Source: Haematobacter missouriensis (lineage in GTDB: Bacteria > Pseudomonadota > Alphaproteobacteria > Rhodobacterales > Rhodobacteraceae). From it: 64,000 bases of DNA. The stretch lies in NCBI RefSeq assembly GCF_000740775.1, contig NZ_JFGS01000007.1, forward strand, positions 1 through 64,000. Reading direction: 5' to 3'. The notes under the pieces were generated by a model. The model saw only the letters and a program-made list of their open reading frames with translations. It did no database searches and was not told where the DNA came from. This document shows positions 46,969-57,406 of this stretch, one piece after another. How positions within the stretch are numbered: the stretch's first letter is position 1; every line of letters starts with the position of its first letter. The position numbers and the translations under genes were made by a program.

Positions 46969-47967
46969 GAGTGGGCGGCCGCGCGTGTTTTTGTCCGTGT
47001 CTTGGGCAAGGGCAGTCTGCCTGTTGGTCTGACACTGCTGATCGGGCAGGAAGCATTTCCTGTGCTCGCCTTCTGCTGAGTGTAGAACTCGGTTCTTGCC
47101 GTTTCGCGTTGTGCCGAAAATGCTTCGGTTGTGGGGGGCGGCGATTGCTGCACGGGGAAGGAGGCCTGGCCTGAAAAGTTGCGGAGAAGGCTTCCAGATC
47201 TGCGAGAGTGCCAGATCGTTCCCAGGCTGACGAAACCCGGCCGGGGAGCTATACATTCCGGGCCCAACTTCCGGCTTTTCTGCGCGCGGGCATAGCATCA
47301 CAGGGCAGCAGCATGAAAGAGTGCCCCCCGGACTGCGCAGCGCGGGCAGGAACGGTTCATCCCCTCCGCCTTTCGGCGTGGGACATCCTTCCCTCCATCG
47401 CGAGGCAGTGCGTCACGTTCGTCTCTGACACGGAGCACGGAGACATCGCGCGGCGCTCGTGTCCCTTTCCGCTGCCGGATCAGCGCTGCTGCGGGACATG
47501 TCGATCCTCCTGTGACGGGCCCACGCGATCAGGATCGCGGTCTGCAAGGGCCACCCTGCCGGTCTCGGACGGGATGGTCGGTGCTCCTGCGCAGCTTCTG
47601 CGCATCCCCCTGCCGGCGCGGAGCGTGGGCTGATCGACGGAATAGATATGGTCGCTGGAAGCGCCCCTGCGGAGTTCTCCGGCGACCGGGATGCCGGAAA
47701 TGCGGCGTCCCGCCCGCCGCGCGCCGCCTGATGCGGCGCGACCTTGGCGCCTTTCCCGATGAACGCATCCCGATGTTAGTTTCCTATGTCTGCCTCTCTA
47801 CGCGCTTGCCCCGGCGCGCGGATGTCCGGTGTGCCGGTGGCGGGACTGTTCCGGAACCGGCGTCATTGGCACTGGCCCATCCGCCACAGCTTCGCGAGCG
47901 CGGCGGTAGGGGTCTTTCCCTCTGCAGGTCAGGCGGCTAGATAACGCGAAGACGACCCGGAGTGACG
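46969..47967 (+). other. 999-base stretch without recognisable genes
   Basis: Frames on both strands (47208-47633 and 47512-47940 plus, 47529-47768 minus) translate to Arg/Pro/Gly-rich strings with no domain or ribosome site. It is the longest gene-free stretch in the window and may be decayed mobile DNA, but I could not identify any transposase motif. Confidence 0.5.
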
Positions 47968-48720
47968 ATGGCTCGATTCCCGCTTCTGCTTCTTCTTCTG
48001 GCGATGGCAACCGGCGCCTGTGCCCCGGCTCCGCGGGACAGGATACCCGTGCCGGTGCCGCCCACACGTACGGAAACCGTGCCCGATGCGCAGCCCGGCG
48101 CGCGGCTGGATGCCCGGACGGCGGCGCATAATTTCATTGTCGTGGTGGACCGGATGGAGCCGGTGGTGGAGGCGGAATGCCGCCGCCAGCAACCCCGGCG
48201 CGACTGCGATTTCCTCATCGCTGTTGACGACCGTCCGGGCCAGCCCGCCAACGCCTTCCAGACGCTGGACGCGGAGGGGCGCCCGGTGCTGGCCTTCACG
48301 CTGGCGCTCATTGCCGATGCACGCAATCAGGATGAGATCGCCTTCATCATGGGCCACGAGGCCGGGCACCACATCCTCGGCCACCTTCCGCGCGCGCAGC
48401 AGCAGGCGGCGGCTGGGGCGATGATCCTTGGCACGCTGGCCACGCTCTCCGGCGCGGATGCGGAGGGCATCAAGCAGGCGGAGGGCATGGGCGCGAGCAT
48501 GGGCGCGCGGACCTATTCCAAGAACTACGAACTTCAGGCCGACGAGCTGGGCACGATTCTGGCCTATCGTGCGGGATTCGATCCCGCGCGCGGAGCGCAG
48601 TTCTTCCACCGCATCCCCGATCCGGGCGACCGATTCCTCGGCTCCCACCCCCCGAATTCGGAACGGCAGCGGGTGGTGATGACCACGTTGCGGAAGCTCC
48701 AGACGGGGCAGCTCCGATAG
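47968..48720 (+). CDS. M48-family metallopeptidase lipoprotein
   Basis: A 250-residue exported peptidase. The signal peptide MARFPLLLLLLAMATGAC ends in a lipobox. The zinc motif His-Glu-X2-His is in IMGHEAGHHILGHL (about residue 130), and the third ligand Glu is in YELQADELGTILA (about 191), followed by SHPPNSERQR, typical of the M48 (BepA/LoiP-like) group that handles misassembled envelope proteins. ATG 47968 is preferred to GTG 47962. It converges on ynfA. Confidence 0.88.
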   Translation: MARFPLLLLLLAMATGACAPAPRDRIPVPVPPTRTETVPDAQPGARLDARTAAHNFIVVVDRMEPVVEAECRRQQPRRDCDFLIAVDDRPGQPANAFQTLDAEGRPVLAFTLALIADARNQDEIAFIMGHEAGHHILGHLPRAQQQAAAGAMILGTLATLSGADAEGIKQAEGMGASMGARTYSKNYELQADELGTILAYRAGFDPARGAQFFHRIPDPGDRFLGSHPPNSERQRVVMTTLRKLQTGQLR

Positions 48721-48797
48721 CGCGCCGGGCGGTGCCGCAGCGGTGAGATGCGTGTCCGGCGTCGTGGGAACCCGCTCTGCCGGGACCGGCAGGCGGG

Positions 48798-49127
48798 TCA
48801 GCGTGGGGCGGCGAGGATGACGACTGATCCGGCGAGGACGAGAGCCACGCCCGCCAGGTCCCAGCTGTCGGGGCGCTGACCCTCCACCAGCCACAGCCAC
48901 ATCAGGCTCGCCGCGACATAGACCCCGCCATAGGCCGCATAGCTCCGCCCGGCGTGATCCGCGGGCGTCAGCGCCAGAAGCCAGCCGAAGGCAAAGAGCG
49001 CGGCAATCCCCGGCGCCAGCCACCACGCGGGTGCACCCATCCGCCACCATGCCCAGATGGCGAAGCAGCCCGCGATTTCCGCGATGGCGGCGGTCAGGTA
49101 GAGGATCGGAGCAGGCGCGGTAATCAC
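48798..49127 (-). CDS. YnfA family small membrane protein
   Basis: A 109-residue protein with four membrane helices: [20 protein letters not shown] is the family N-terminus, [22 protein letters not shown] the third helix region, then [19 protein letters not shown]. YnfA relatives resemble small multidrug-resistance exporters. The start is GTG 49127, whose bases overlap the nadE stop as GTGA; the frame upstream to 49307 lies inside nadE and is not used. Translation is coupled to nadE. Confidence 0.87.
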   Translation of the reverse strand: MITAPAPILYLTAAIAEIAGCFAIWAWWRMGAPAWWLAPGIAALFAFGWLLALTPADHAGRSYAAYGGVYVAASLMWLWLVEGQRPDSWDLAGVALVLAGSVVILAAPR

Positions 49128-50782
49128 GACGGATCGCGCCAGCGGTTGACGATCGGATAGCGGCGGTCCAGCCAGAAGGCGCGTTTCGTCAGCCGTGTTC
49201 CCGGCGCCGACTGGAAGCGCTTGTATTCGGAGAGATAGACCAGACGCTCCACCTTGCGCACCGTCTCCGCGTCGAATCCGGCGGCCACGACTTCCGCGAC
49301 GGAGCAATCCTCGTCCACCAGCATCTCCAGCATCCGGTCCAGCAGCGGGTAGGGGGGCAGGCTGTCCTCGTCCTTCTGATCGTCCCGGAGTTCGGCCGAC
49401 GGGGGTTTGTCGATGACGCGGGGCGGAATCACGATGCCGGGAGGCCCCATCATCCAGCCCCGGTGATGGGTATTGCGCCAGCGGCAGGTTTCGAAAACGC
49501 GGGTCTTGTAGAGGTCTTTCAGCGGGTTGTAGCCGCCCGCCATGTCGCCGTAGATCGTGGCGTAGCCCACGGCTACCTCGGACTTGTTGCCCGTGGTCAG
49601 CAGCATCTCGCCGAACTTGTTCGACAGCGCCATGAGCAGCAGGCCGCGCATCCGGGACTGGATGTTCTCCTCCGTCAGATCGGGTTTCATTCCCGAGAAC
49701 AGCGGGCCGAGCGCTGTGCCCGCAGCTTCCACCGGGCCGGAGATCGGCACCTCGTCCAGACGACAGCCGAGCGCATGGGCCACGCCCGCCGCATCCTCCA
49801 GCGAATGGGCGGAGGTATATCGCGAGGGCAGCATCACGCAGCGCACGTTCGCCGGGCCGATGGCATCGGCGGCGACGGCCGCGACCAGCGCGCTGTCCAC
49901 CCCGCCCGACAGGCCCAGCAGCACCCGGCTGAAGCCCGACTTGCCAAGATAGTCGCGCAGCGTCTCCACCATCACGCGGTAGTCGGCCTCCCAGTCGTCG
50001 GGAACGGGCACCACCTCTCCCCGCAGGGCGCGCCAGCCGTCCTCGCGCTGCACCAGATCGACATGGGCGATCGCTTCCTCTCCGAAGGGCATCTGAAGCG
50101 CGAGCTCCCCGCCCGGATTGAGCACGAAGGACGCCCCGTCGAAGAATTGGTCGTCCTGCCCGCCCACCATGTTGAGATAGACGAGAGGCCGGCCGGTTTC
50201 AGCCACGCGGGAGGCCATGAGACCGATGCGCGTCGCCTGCTTGCCCCGGTGATAGGGCGAACCGTTGGGCACCACCAGTACCTCCGCCCCTGCGCGGGAA
50301 AGGAGACGTGCGACATCCTCGTGCCAGGCGTCCTCACAAACCGGCGTGCCCAGTCGCAGCCAGTCCAGCACATAGCCCTCGCCCACATTGCCTTCGGCGT
50401 AGAGGCGCATCTCGTCGAATACCTCGGCGTTCGGGCGGTGTTTCTTCAGCACATGCGCCATGCGCCCGCCGGAGAGGACGTGCCACGCGTTGTAGAGCCG
50501 TCCATCCTCCCGCCAGGGCGCGCCGATGCCGAGCGCGGGACCGTCGGCGCAGTCTCGGGCAAGCTGCTCCAGCACCCGCATAGCGTGATCGGTGAAGGCG
50601 GGTTTCAGCACCAGATCCTGCGGCTGGTAACCGATGAGGAACATCTCCGGCAGCACGACAAGGTCCGCCCCGGCCGCCTTTCCCGCCTCCCAGGCGCGGC
50701 GGGCCTTCTCCGCATTGGCCTCGATCGCGCCGACCGTGGGGTTGAGCTGGGCAAGCGTCAGTCGGAATGCGGCGGCGGTCAT
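49124..50782 (-). CDS. nadE: glutamine-dependent NAD+ synthetase NadE
   Basis: A 552-residue two-domain enzyme. The N-terminal nitrilase-like glutaminase (about 1-270) has Glu in [11 protein letters not shown], Lys in HVLKKHRPN and Cys in [11 protein letters not shown]. The C-terminal synthetase carries the ATP pyrophosphatase P-loop [15 protein letters not shown] and [14 protein letters not shown]. It makes NAD+ from deamido-NAD with glutamine as nitrogen donor. ATG 50782 is chosen over a longer frame to 50932. It overlaps ynfA at its 3' end. Confidence 0.96.
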   Translation of the reverse strand: MTAAAFRLTLAQLNPTVGAIEANAEKARRAWEAGKAAGADLVVLPEMFLIGYQPQDLVLKPAFTDHAMRVLEQLARDCADGPALGIGAPWREDGRLYNAWHVLSGGRMAHVLKKHRPNAEVFDEMRLYAEGNVGEGYVLDWLRLGTPVCEDAWHEDVARLLSRAGAEVLVVPNGSPYHRGKQATRIGLMASRVAETGRPLVYLNMVGGQDDQFFDGASFVLNPGGELALQMPFGEEAIAHVDLVQREDGWRALRGEVVPVPDDWEADYRVMVETLRDYLGKSGFSRVLLGLSGGVDSALVAAVAADAIGPANVRCVMLPSRYTSAHSLEDAAGVAHALGCRLDEVPISGPVEAAGTALGPLFSGMKPDLTEENIQSRMRGLLLMALSNKFGEMLLTTGNKSEVAVGYATIYGDMAGGYNPLKDLYKTRVFETCRWRNTHHRGWMMGPPGIVIPPRVIDKPPSAELRDDQKDEDSLPPYPLLDRMLEMLVDEDCSVAEVVAAGFDAETVRKVERLVYLSEYKRFQSAPGTRLTKRAFWLDRRYPIVNRWRDPS

Positions 50783-50989
50783 GCGGTGTCCCCGATCGTT
50801 AGTCGTGCGCTGATGTTTCCAGTTAGCCGCTTGCGGGCCGGAGGGAAAGCGGCGAGGCGTTTCCCCGGCCATTAGCCAACAGGGCGCGGTGGTCTTGTCG
50901 TGCGGTGACGGCTCCGCTACGGTCTGCCCCATCCGCCCCAGCCATCGCCAAGGGCAGAAATTCAGCGGACATTACCGGGAGGAACGGGC

Positions 50990-52516
50990 TTGGCTCCGAG
51001 AGGTATCGCAGCAACCGCAGGTGGCATTCTCATCGCGGCGCTGGTGGCGCTTCCCGCCGGATCGCAGCAGGCGGCACCCCAGTCCGCCCCCCAATCGGCC
51101 CCTCCGCCCGTGCCGCCGCAGGGGGAGCAGGCCGCTCCCGCAGGCACGGGGCCCGTCATCACCAAGCAGTATGACGACGGCTCTCTCTACCAGGGCACGT
51201 TTCGCGCCGGTCGGCAGCACGGGCAGGGCAGCTACAAGCTGCCGAACGGTTATGAATATACCGGCGACTGGGTGGATGGAGAGATCCGCGGGCAGGGGCG
51301 CGCACGCTATCCGAACGGTTCGATCTACGAGGGGGCCTTTGCCGACGGGCGCCCCGAGGGGCAGGGCCGCATGGTCTTCGCCGACGGCAGCACCTACGAG
51401 GGCGCGTGGACGGCGGGCGAGATGACCGGCGAGGGCATCCTGCGCCATGCGGATGGGGCGGTCTATTCGGGACATTTCCTTGCCGGGCGGCCCGATGGCC
51501 GGGGAAGCATGCAGTCCGCCGACGGTACGCGCTACGACGGAGCGTGGAAGGAGGGCCGGCGGGAGGGCGATGGCCGTATCGACTACCCCGACGGCTCGGT
51601 CTTCGAAGGGGCCTTCGTCGCGGACCGGCGGCAGGGGCTGGGCCGCCTGACGCTGCCCGACGGCATGGTCTATGACGGCGCATGGACCGACGGGCGGATC
51701 GAGGGGCAGGGGCGACTGCTGCAACCCTCCGGCGATGTGTATGAGGGCGCCTTCGTCAACGGCCAGCGAGAGGGCGAGGGCCGTGTACTTTACGGCAATG
51801 GCGACCGGTACGAGGGTGGCTTCTCCGCCGACCGGCGCAACGGACACGGCGCCTTCCGGCAGGCCGACGGATACAGCTATGAGGGCGACTGGAAGGACGG
51901 CCGGAGAGAGGGTCAGGGCACGGCCCGCTATCCCGATGGCTCCATCTATGAAGGCGCCTTTGTCGCCGACCGCCCGGAAGGGCTGGGGCACATCACCTAT
52001 GCCGACGGCTCCATCTACGAGGGCGACTGGGCAGGCGGGAGCATCGCGGGCACCGGCAAGCTCACACAGGCCAACGGGCTGGTCTATGAAGGCAGCTTTG
52101 CCAGCGGCAAGCCGGAGGGCAAGGGCCGCATGACCTATCCCGGCGGGCAGACCTATGAGGGCGACTGGATCGCAGGCCAGCCGGAGGGGCAGGGCGCGGC
52201 GCGCTATCCCGATGGCTCGGCCTATGAGGGCACATTCCACGCGGGCAAGCGGGAGGGCGCCGGCACATTCACCCGGCCCGACGGCTTCCGCTACGAAGGG
52301 ACCTGGGCAGAGGGCGCGATGTCGGGGGAAGGCGTGGCCACCTATCCCTCCGGCGATGTCTATACCGGCAGCTTCCGCGACGGTCGCCGCAACGGGCAGG
52401 GCGTGTTCCGGTATGCCTCCGGCCGCGAGGTGAGCGGTATGTGGACGGCAGGGGAACTGAACCTGCCGGAGGCGGCGGCTCCCCCCGCAGAGAGCTCCGA
52501 ACCGCCCGCACAATAG
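50990..52516 (+). CDS. exported MORN-repeat protein, 18 repeats
   Basis: A 508-residue protein with a signal peptide (IAATAGGILIAALVALPAGS), a Gln/Ala/Pro-rich linker to about residue 60, then 18 complete MORN repeats of 23 residues (pattern Tyr-Glu-Gly-X-Trp/Phe-X-X-Gly-X-X-X-Gly-X-Gly...Pro-Asp-Gly) and a partial nineteenth, ending in an Ala/Pro-rich tail. The start is TTG 50990 with GGAGG seven bases upstream. MORN repeats form long beta-hairpin sheets and mediate protein or lipid contacts; the partner is unknown. The 69-base period at DNA level reflects the protein repeat. Confidence 0.9.
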   Translation: MAPRGIAATAGGILIAALVALPAGSQQAAPQSAPQSAPPPVPPQGEQAAPAGTGPVITKQYDDGSLYQGTFRAGRQHGQGSYKLPNGYEYTGDWVDGEIRGQGRARYPNGSIYEGAFADGRPEGQGRMVFADGSTYEGAWTAGEMTGEGILRHADGAVYSGHFLAGRPDGRGSMQSADGTRYDGAWKEGRREGDGRIDYPDGSVFEGAFVADRRQGLGRLTLPDGMVYDGAWTDGRIEGQGRLLQPSGDVYEGAFVNGQREGEGRVLYGNGDRYEGGFSADRRNGHGAFRQADGYSYEGDWKDGRREGQGTARYPDGSIYEGAFVADRPEGLGHITYADGSIYEGDWAGGSIAGTGKLTQANGLVYEGSFASGKPEGKGRMTYPGGQTYEGDWIAGQPEGQGAARYPDGSAYEGTFHAGKREGAGTFTRPDGFRYEGTWAEGAMSGEGVATYPSGDVYTGSFRDGRRNGQGVFRYASGREVSGMWTAGELNLPEAAAPPAESSEPPAQ

Positions 52517-52584
52517 GGCGCGTCTGGCAGGTCTCGCGGACCGCTGTCCCTTTGGCGGGACGGCTTTCCGGTCCGGCGGCAGCC

Positions 52585-53250
52585 TTACGCGTCGCCGCGA
52601 CGGCGCAGCAGCCGCATCCCCGCCAGCGCCCCCATCCCACCGAGCGCGAGGGCAAGCCCGGCGGGCAGGGGGATGGGGGCGATGGTCAGGCTGTCGAGAT
52701 CGACATGCCCGCAAGGCGTGTCGCCGCATTCGATGGGTTGTCCATCGACGCTCTGGCCCCAGGGGCCGATGGCAGCGACACGGAGCATGTCGATGCCCCG
52801 GAAATCCCCTCCAAAGGCGAAGTTGAACGCACCGCCCGTCAGCCCCGTGGAAAAGCGGGTATAGGCGACGGACAGCCCGTTTCGGAACCCTTCGACCGCG
52901 ATATTGTCATAGGGTACCGGGTGCATCTCCCATCCATCCGCCCCAAAGACGTAGCTCGCCTGCCGGTAGCCCACGACGCTCATACCCAGCGCGTGGAACT
53001 GCCCCCCAGTGGTGACGTTGACGCCGCCAGTCAGCGACGTGCCCGAATCGTCGAGATGCAGCGCGCCCGGCAGCGAATACGAGACGACACCGTCGGAATA
53101 CGGATCGGCGGAGAGAGTTACCCCGCCTTCCTGCCGGACGATGGGGGCGGGACCATCCCGCCATCGCGGAATATCGTCGAATGTGAGTGTCGTCGCGGTA
53201 CAGGGAACGGCGAATGAACAGGCGAGAATGACGAGAGCAACAATACGCAT
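52585..53250 (-). CDS. VPLPA-CTERM sorting-domain surface protein
   Basis: A 221-residue exported protein. The N-terminal signal peptide is MRIVALVILACSFAVPCTA; the mature part begins TLTFDDIP and is beta-rich. The C-terminus IPLPAGLALALGGMGALAGMRLLRRRG has the Pro-Leu-Pro-Ala motif, a hydrophobic helix and an Arg cluster that define VPLPA-CTERM sorting signals, processed by exosortase-type enzymes. Such an enzyme is not in this window. ATG 53250 has GGAGG eight bases upstream. It converges on the MORN gene. Confidence 0.85.
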   Translation of the reverse strand: MRIVALVILACSFAVPCTATTLTFDDIPRWRDGPAPIVRQEGGVTLSADPYSDGVVSYSLPGALHLDDSGTSLTGGVNVTTGGQFHALGMSVVGYRQASYVFGADGWEMHPVPYDNIAVEGFRNGLSVAYTRFSTGLTGGAFNFAFGGDFRGIDMLRVAAIGPWGQSVDGQPIECGDTPCGHVDLDSLTIAPIPLPAGLALALGGMGALAGMRLLRRRGDA

Positions 53251-53386
53251 GGGGTGCGCCTCCAAAGGGTTTTTCGGGGGCGGATCACGGTAGGATAGCA
53301 GAAAACCGTCGCTTTGAAACGGCGCGAACTGGCGAAAACTGCGCGGATGACGCGAAACTTTCGCTTTTCTTTCCCCACTGGCCGGG

Positions 53387-53392
53387 TATAGT
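53387..53392 (+). promoter_or_regulatory. possible -10 element of the leuA leader transcript
   Basis: TATAGT lies seven bases before the leader-peptide ATG. If used, the leader message would be nearly leaderless. No clear -35 element is seen. The location fits a transcript starting at or just before the leader frame. Confidence 0.4.
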
Positions 53393-53399
53393 CCGCCCC

Positions 53400-53486
53400 A
53401 TGAACGCGAACCGGCACATCATCATTTTCAGCGGCGCAGCCTGCGCCCTGCCGCCTCGCGGACTTCTTCTCCTTAGCTGCCTCTGA
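53400..53486 (+). CDS. leuL: leuA leader peptide (28 residues)
   Basis: A 28-codon frame 81 bases before leuA. It contains three Ile codons in a row (residues 7-9) and four Leu codons in a row (CTT CTT CTC CTT, residues 22-25), with another Leu just before the stop: MNANRHIIIFSG...GLLLLSCL. Runs of the pathway's own product codons ahead of a biosynthetic gene are the mark of ribosome-mediated attenuation. Its last codons and stop overlap the first arm of a hairpin, so the ribosome position would decide folding. It is too short for standard gene finders. Confidence 0.78.
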   Translation: MNANRHIIIFSGAACALPPRGLLLLSCL

Positions 53487-53515
53487 GCGTGCCGTCAGGC
53501 GCGACCGCTCAGAGG
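53480..53515 (+). promoter_or_regulatory. attenuator hairpin of leuA
   Basis: A perfect 10-bp inverted repeat (CCTCTGAGCG at 53480-53489, CGCTCAGAGG at 53506-53515) with a 16-base loop; the first arm covers the last leader codon and its stop. No T tract follows, so it could be the antiterminator/pause hairpin or block leuA initiation rather than be a classical terminator. Confidence 0.65.
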
Positions 53516-53567
53516 TATCCGCGCGCCAGACACCCGACAGGCATCGCAAGACAGCAGGAGACATCCC

Positions 53568-55133
53568 ATGACCGCCACAGCTTCCGCCGATCAGGCCCGC
53601 GTTCTGATTTTTGACACCACGCTGCGTGACGGGGAGCAATCCCCCGGCGCGACCATGACCCACGAGGAGAAGCTGGAGATCGCGGCGCTGCTCGACGAGA
53701 TGGGCGTGGACGTGATCGAGGCAGGCTTCCCCATCGCCTCGGAAGGGGATTTCGCCGCGGTGAGCGAGATCGCGAAGAACGCGCGCAATTCGGTGATCTG
53801 CGGCCTTGCCCGCGCCAGCTTCACGGATATCGACCGGGCCTGGGAGGCGGTGAAGTATGCACCCCGCGCCCGGATCCATACGTTCATCGGCACCTCGCCG
53901 CTCCACCGCGACATCACGCGGCTGACGCAGGACGAGATGATCGACAAGATCCACGCCACTGTCACCCGCGCCCGCAACCATTGCGAGGATGTGCAGTGGT
54001 CGCCTATGGACGCGACCCGGACGGAGCGGGACTACCTCTGCCGCGTGGTGGAGACGGCGATCAAGGCCGGCGCCACGACGATCAACATTCCAGACACCGT
54101 GGGCTACACCGCACCCCGCGAGAGCGCGGAACTCATCCGCATGCTGCTGGAGCGTGTTCCGGGCGCGGACAAGGTGATCTTCGCCACCCATTGCCACAAC
54201 GATCTGGGCATGGCGACGGCGAACTCGCTCGCCGCGGTGGAAGCCGGCGCACGGCAGATCGAATGCACGATCAACGGGCTGGGCGAACGTGCGGGCAATA
54301 CCGCGCTGGAAGAGGTCGTGATGGCGCTCAAGGTGCGCAATGACATCATGCCCTATCGCACAGGCATCGACACAACGAAGATCATGAATCTGTCCCGCGT
54401 CGTCGCGCAGGTCTCCGGCTTCCCGGTGCAGTTCAACAAGGCGGTCGTCGGCAAGAACGCTTTTCTGCACGAATCGGGCATCCATCAGGATGGTGTGCTG
54501 AAGAACGTCGAGACGTTCGAGATCATGAGGCCGGAGGATATCGGCCTGACCGCGAACAACATCGCGATGGGCAAGCATTCGGGGCGGGCGGCGCTGCGCA
54601 CCAAGCTGGCGGATCTGGGCTTCCAGACCTCCGACAATCAGCTGAACGACGTGTTCGTGCGCTTCAAGGCGCTGGCCGACCGCAAGAAGGAGATCTTCGA
54701 CGAGGATCTGGTCGCGCTGGTGACGGAGACGGCGAACGAGGCCGCGGATGAGGCCATCCAGATCCGTCGCCTGCGCATCGTCTGCGGCACGGAAGGGCAG
54801 TCGGCCGAGCTGACGCTGGCCATCCGGGGCGAGGAGAAATCGGTGGAGGCGACGGGCGATGGCCCGGTCGATGCGGCCTTCAACGCGGTGAAGGCGCTGT
54901 TCCCGCATCAGGCGCGACTGAAGCTCTATCAGGTGAGTGCGATCACTGCGGGCACCGATGCGCAGGCCACGGTGAGCGTCCGACTGGAGGAGGACGGCAA
55001 GATCGTCACCGGGCAGGCGGCGGATACCGATACCATGCTGGCCTCCGCCAAGGCCTATGTGAACGCGCTGAACAACCTGATCGTGCGCCGCCAGAAGACC
55101 AAGCCGGAGGAGGAGGTCCGCGCCGTCTCCTGA
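53568..55133 (+). CDS. leuA: 2-isopropylmalate synthase LeuA
   Basis: A 521-residue enzyme of the first step of leucine synthesis. The TIM-barrel domain has IFDTTLRDGEQSPGATM (metal and substrate Arg-Asp) and the metal-binding THCHNDLGMATANSLA; CTINGLGERAGNTALEEVVMAL is the second signature. The C-terminal LeuA dimer domain (about 400-510) gives leucine feedback. AGGAG lies seven bases before ATG 53568. Expression is probably controlled by the leader peptide and hairpin upstream. A weak GC-rich hairpin without T tract follows the gene. Confidence 0.97.
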   Translation: MTATASADQARVLIFDTTLRDGEQSPGATMTHEEKLEIAALLDEMGVDVIEAGFPIASEGDFAAVSEIAKNARNSVICGLARASFTDIDRAWEAVKYAPRARIHTFIGTSPLHRDITRLTQDEMIDKIHATVTRARNHCEDVQWSPMDATRTERDYLCRVVETAIKAGATTINIPDTVGYTAPRESAELIRMLLERVPGADKVIFATHCHNDLGMATANSLAAVEAGARQIECTINGLGERAGNTALEEVVMALKVRNDIMPYRTGIDTTKIMNLSRVVAQVSGFPVQFNKAVVGKNAFLHESGIHQDGVLKNVETFEIMRPEDIGLTANNIAMGKHSGRAALRTKLADLGFQTSDNQLNDVFVRFKALADRKKEIFDEDLVALVTETANEAADEAIQIRRLRIVCGTEGQSAELTLAIRGEEKSVEATGDGPVDAAFNAVKALFPHQARLKLYQVSAITAGTDAQATVSVRLEEDGKIVTGQAADTDTMLASAKAYVNALNNLIVRRQKTKPEEEVRAVS

Positions 55134-55349
55134 CAGGCCGGACGAGCGGAAAAGGGGCGGTGCCGATCAACCGGCGCTGCCCCGCCTGCATTCAGCGGCG
55201 GAAACGGCAAGGTTCCGCCAACGCAGCGGGAGATCACGACGTGCGGAAACGCGCCTGTCGGGCCGAGCCGCCCCTTTCACTCAAGTCAAGTGGGCTCTAT
55301 ACGGAGGACTGGCCGCCGTGCGGGTAGACTCGCGGCCTTCATCTTCTAG

Positions 55350-56408
<1,059 letters not shown>

Positions 56409-56455
56409 GGCCGGGCCGGAGAATCCGGCTCAACGACGGGCGCCGGGGGACATCG

Positions 56456-57406
56456 GTGGCAAGAGACCGCAACGGCCATGTTGAATACATGCGCCCGATC
56501 AGGAGACTCCTGATCGGCACGGCATTCGTGCTGCTCATTGGGCTTTTCATGGTCTGGCGCATCGACAGCCCGCGGGTGGAGAGCTTCCGCGCCGCGCTGA
56601 TCGACCGCGTGGTGCCGTCGCTGGAATGGGCATTGGTCCCGGTGACCAAGACCGCGAACATGATCGACGACTTCCGCTCCTACGCGCGTATCTACGAGCA
56701 GAACCAGGAACTCCGGCGCGAGCTTCAGCAGATGAAGGCGTGGAAGGAGGCCGCGCTGCAACTGGAGCAGAAGAATGCCAAGCTGCTCGGGCTCAATCAG
56801 GTGCGGCTGGACCCCAAGCTCACCCATGTGACGGGCGTGGTGCTGGCTGATTCCGGCTCGCCCTTCCGGCAGTCGGTGCTGCTGAACGTGGGTGCGCGCG
56901 ACGGGATCATGGACGGCTGGGCGACGATGGATGGGCTGGGCCTTGTCGGGCGGATTTCCGGCGTGGGACAGACCACATCCCGCGTGATCCTGCTTACCGA
57001 TTCCAACAGCCGGATCCCGGTGACGATCCAGCCCTCCGGTCAGCGCGCCATTCTGTCGGGGGACAACACCGCATCGCCGCCGCTGGACTTCATCGAGGCA
57101 CCCGATCTGGTGCGGCCGGGCGACCGGGTGGTGTCGTCCGGGGATGGCGGGGTATTCCCCTCGGACCTGCTGGTCGGGCAGGTGGCGCAGGGGCCGGACC
57201 GGCGGCTCCGCGTGCGGCTTTCGGCGGATTACGAGCGGCTCGACTTCCTGCGCGTTCTGCGCAGCCATCGCGCGGAGCAGCTTTCCGATCCCGGCGGGCT
57301 CATCATCGTGCCTGACCAACCCTTCGGGCCGCCACCTCCGCCCTCGGATACCCAAGGAGCACGAAGCGGGGGAACGCAGCCGCCCGGGGTGCGGACGGAT
57401 GGCTGA
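56456..57406 (+). CDS. mreC: rod-shape-determining protein MreC
   Basis: A 316-residue bitopic protein: one membrane helix (about 18-36, LLIGTAFVLLIGLFMVW), a coiled coil (about 72-112, rich in Gln, Glu and Leu), then two beta-barrel domains typical of MreC, with GWATMDGLGLVGRISGVG. The C-terminal tail is Pro- and Gly-rich. The start is GTG 56456. It links MreB to PBP2 in the elongation complex. The end overlaps mreD by eight bases. Confidence 0.94.
   Translation: MARDRNGHVEYMRPIRRLLIGTAFVLLIGLFMVWRIDSPRVESFRAALIDRVVPSLEWALVPVTKTANMIDDFRSYARIYEQNQELRRELQQMKAWKEAALQLEQKNAKLLGLNQVRLDPKLTHVTGVVLADSGSPFRQSVLLNVGARDGIMDGWATMDGLGLVGRISGVGQTTSRVILLTDSNSRIPVTIQPSGQRAILSGDNTASPPLDFIEAPDLVRPGDRVVSSGDGGVFPSDLLVGQVAQGPDRRLRVRLSADYERLDFLRVLRSHRAEQLSDPGGLIIVPDQPFGPPPPPSDTQGARSGGTQPPGVRTDG

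Noticed and set aside
51150-52450. Regular 69-base periodicity that could suggest a CRISPR-like or satellite array
   Set aside because: The repeats are diverged at DNA level but conserved as 23-residue MORN units, so the period comes from the protein.
50972-52729. 585-codon minus-strand frame opposite the MORN gene
   Set aside because: It is the antisense shadow of the repeats; no ribosome site or domain, and the plus-strand frame has a signal peptide and clear MORN repeats.
53118-54908. 596-codon minus-strand frame opposite leuA
   Set aside because: Antisense shadow of leuA and its leader region; LeuA motifs are intact on the plus strand.
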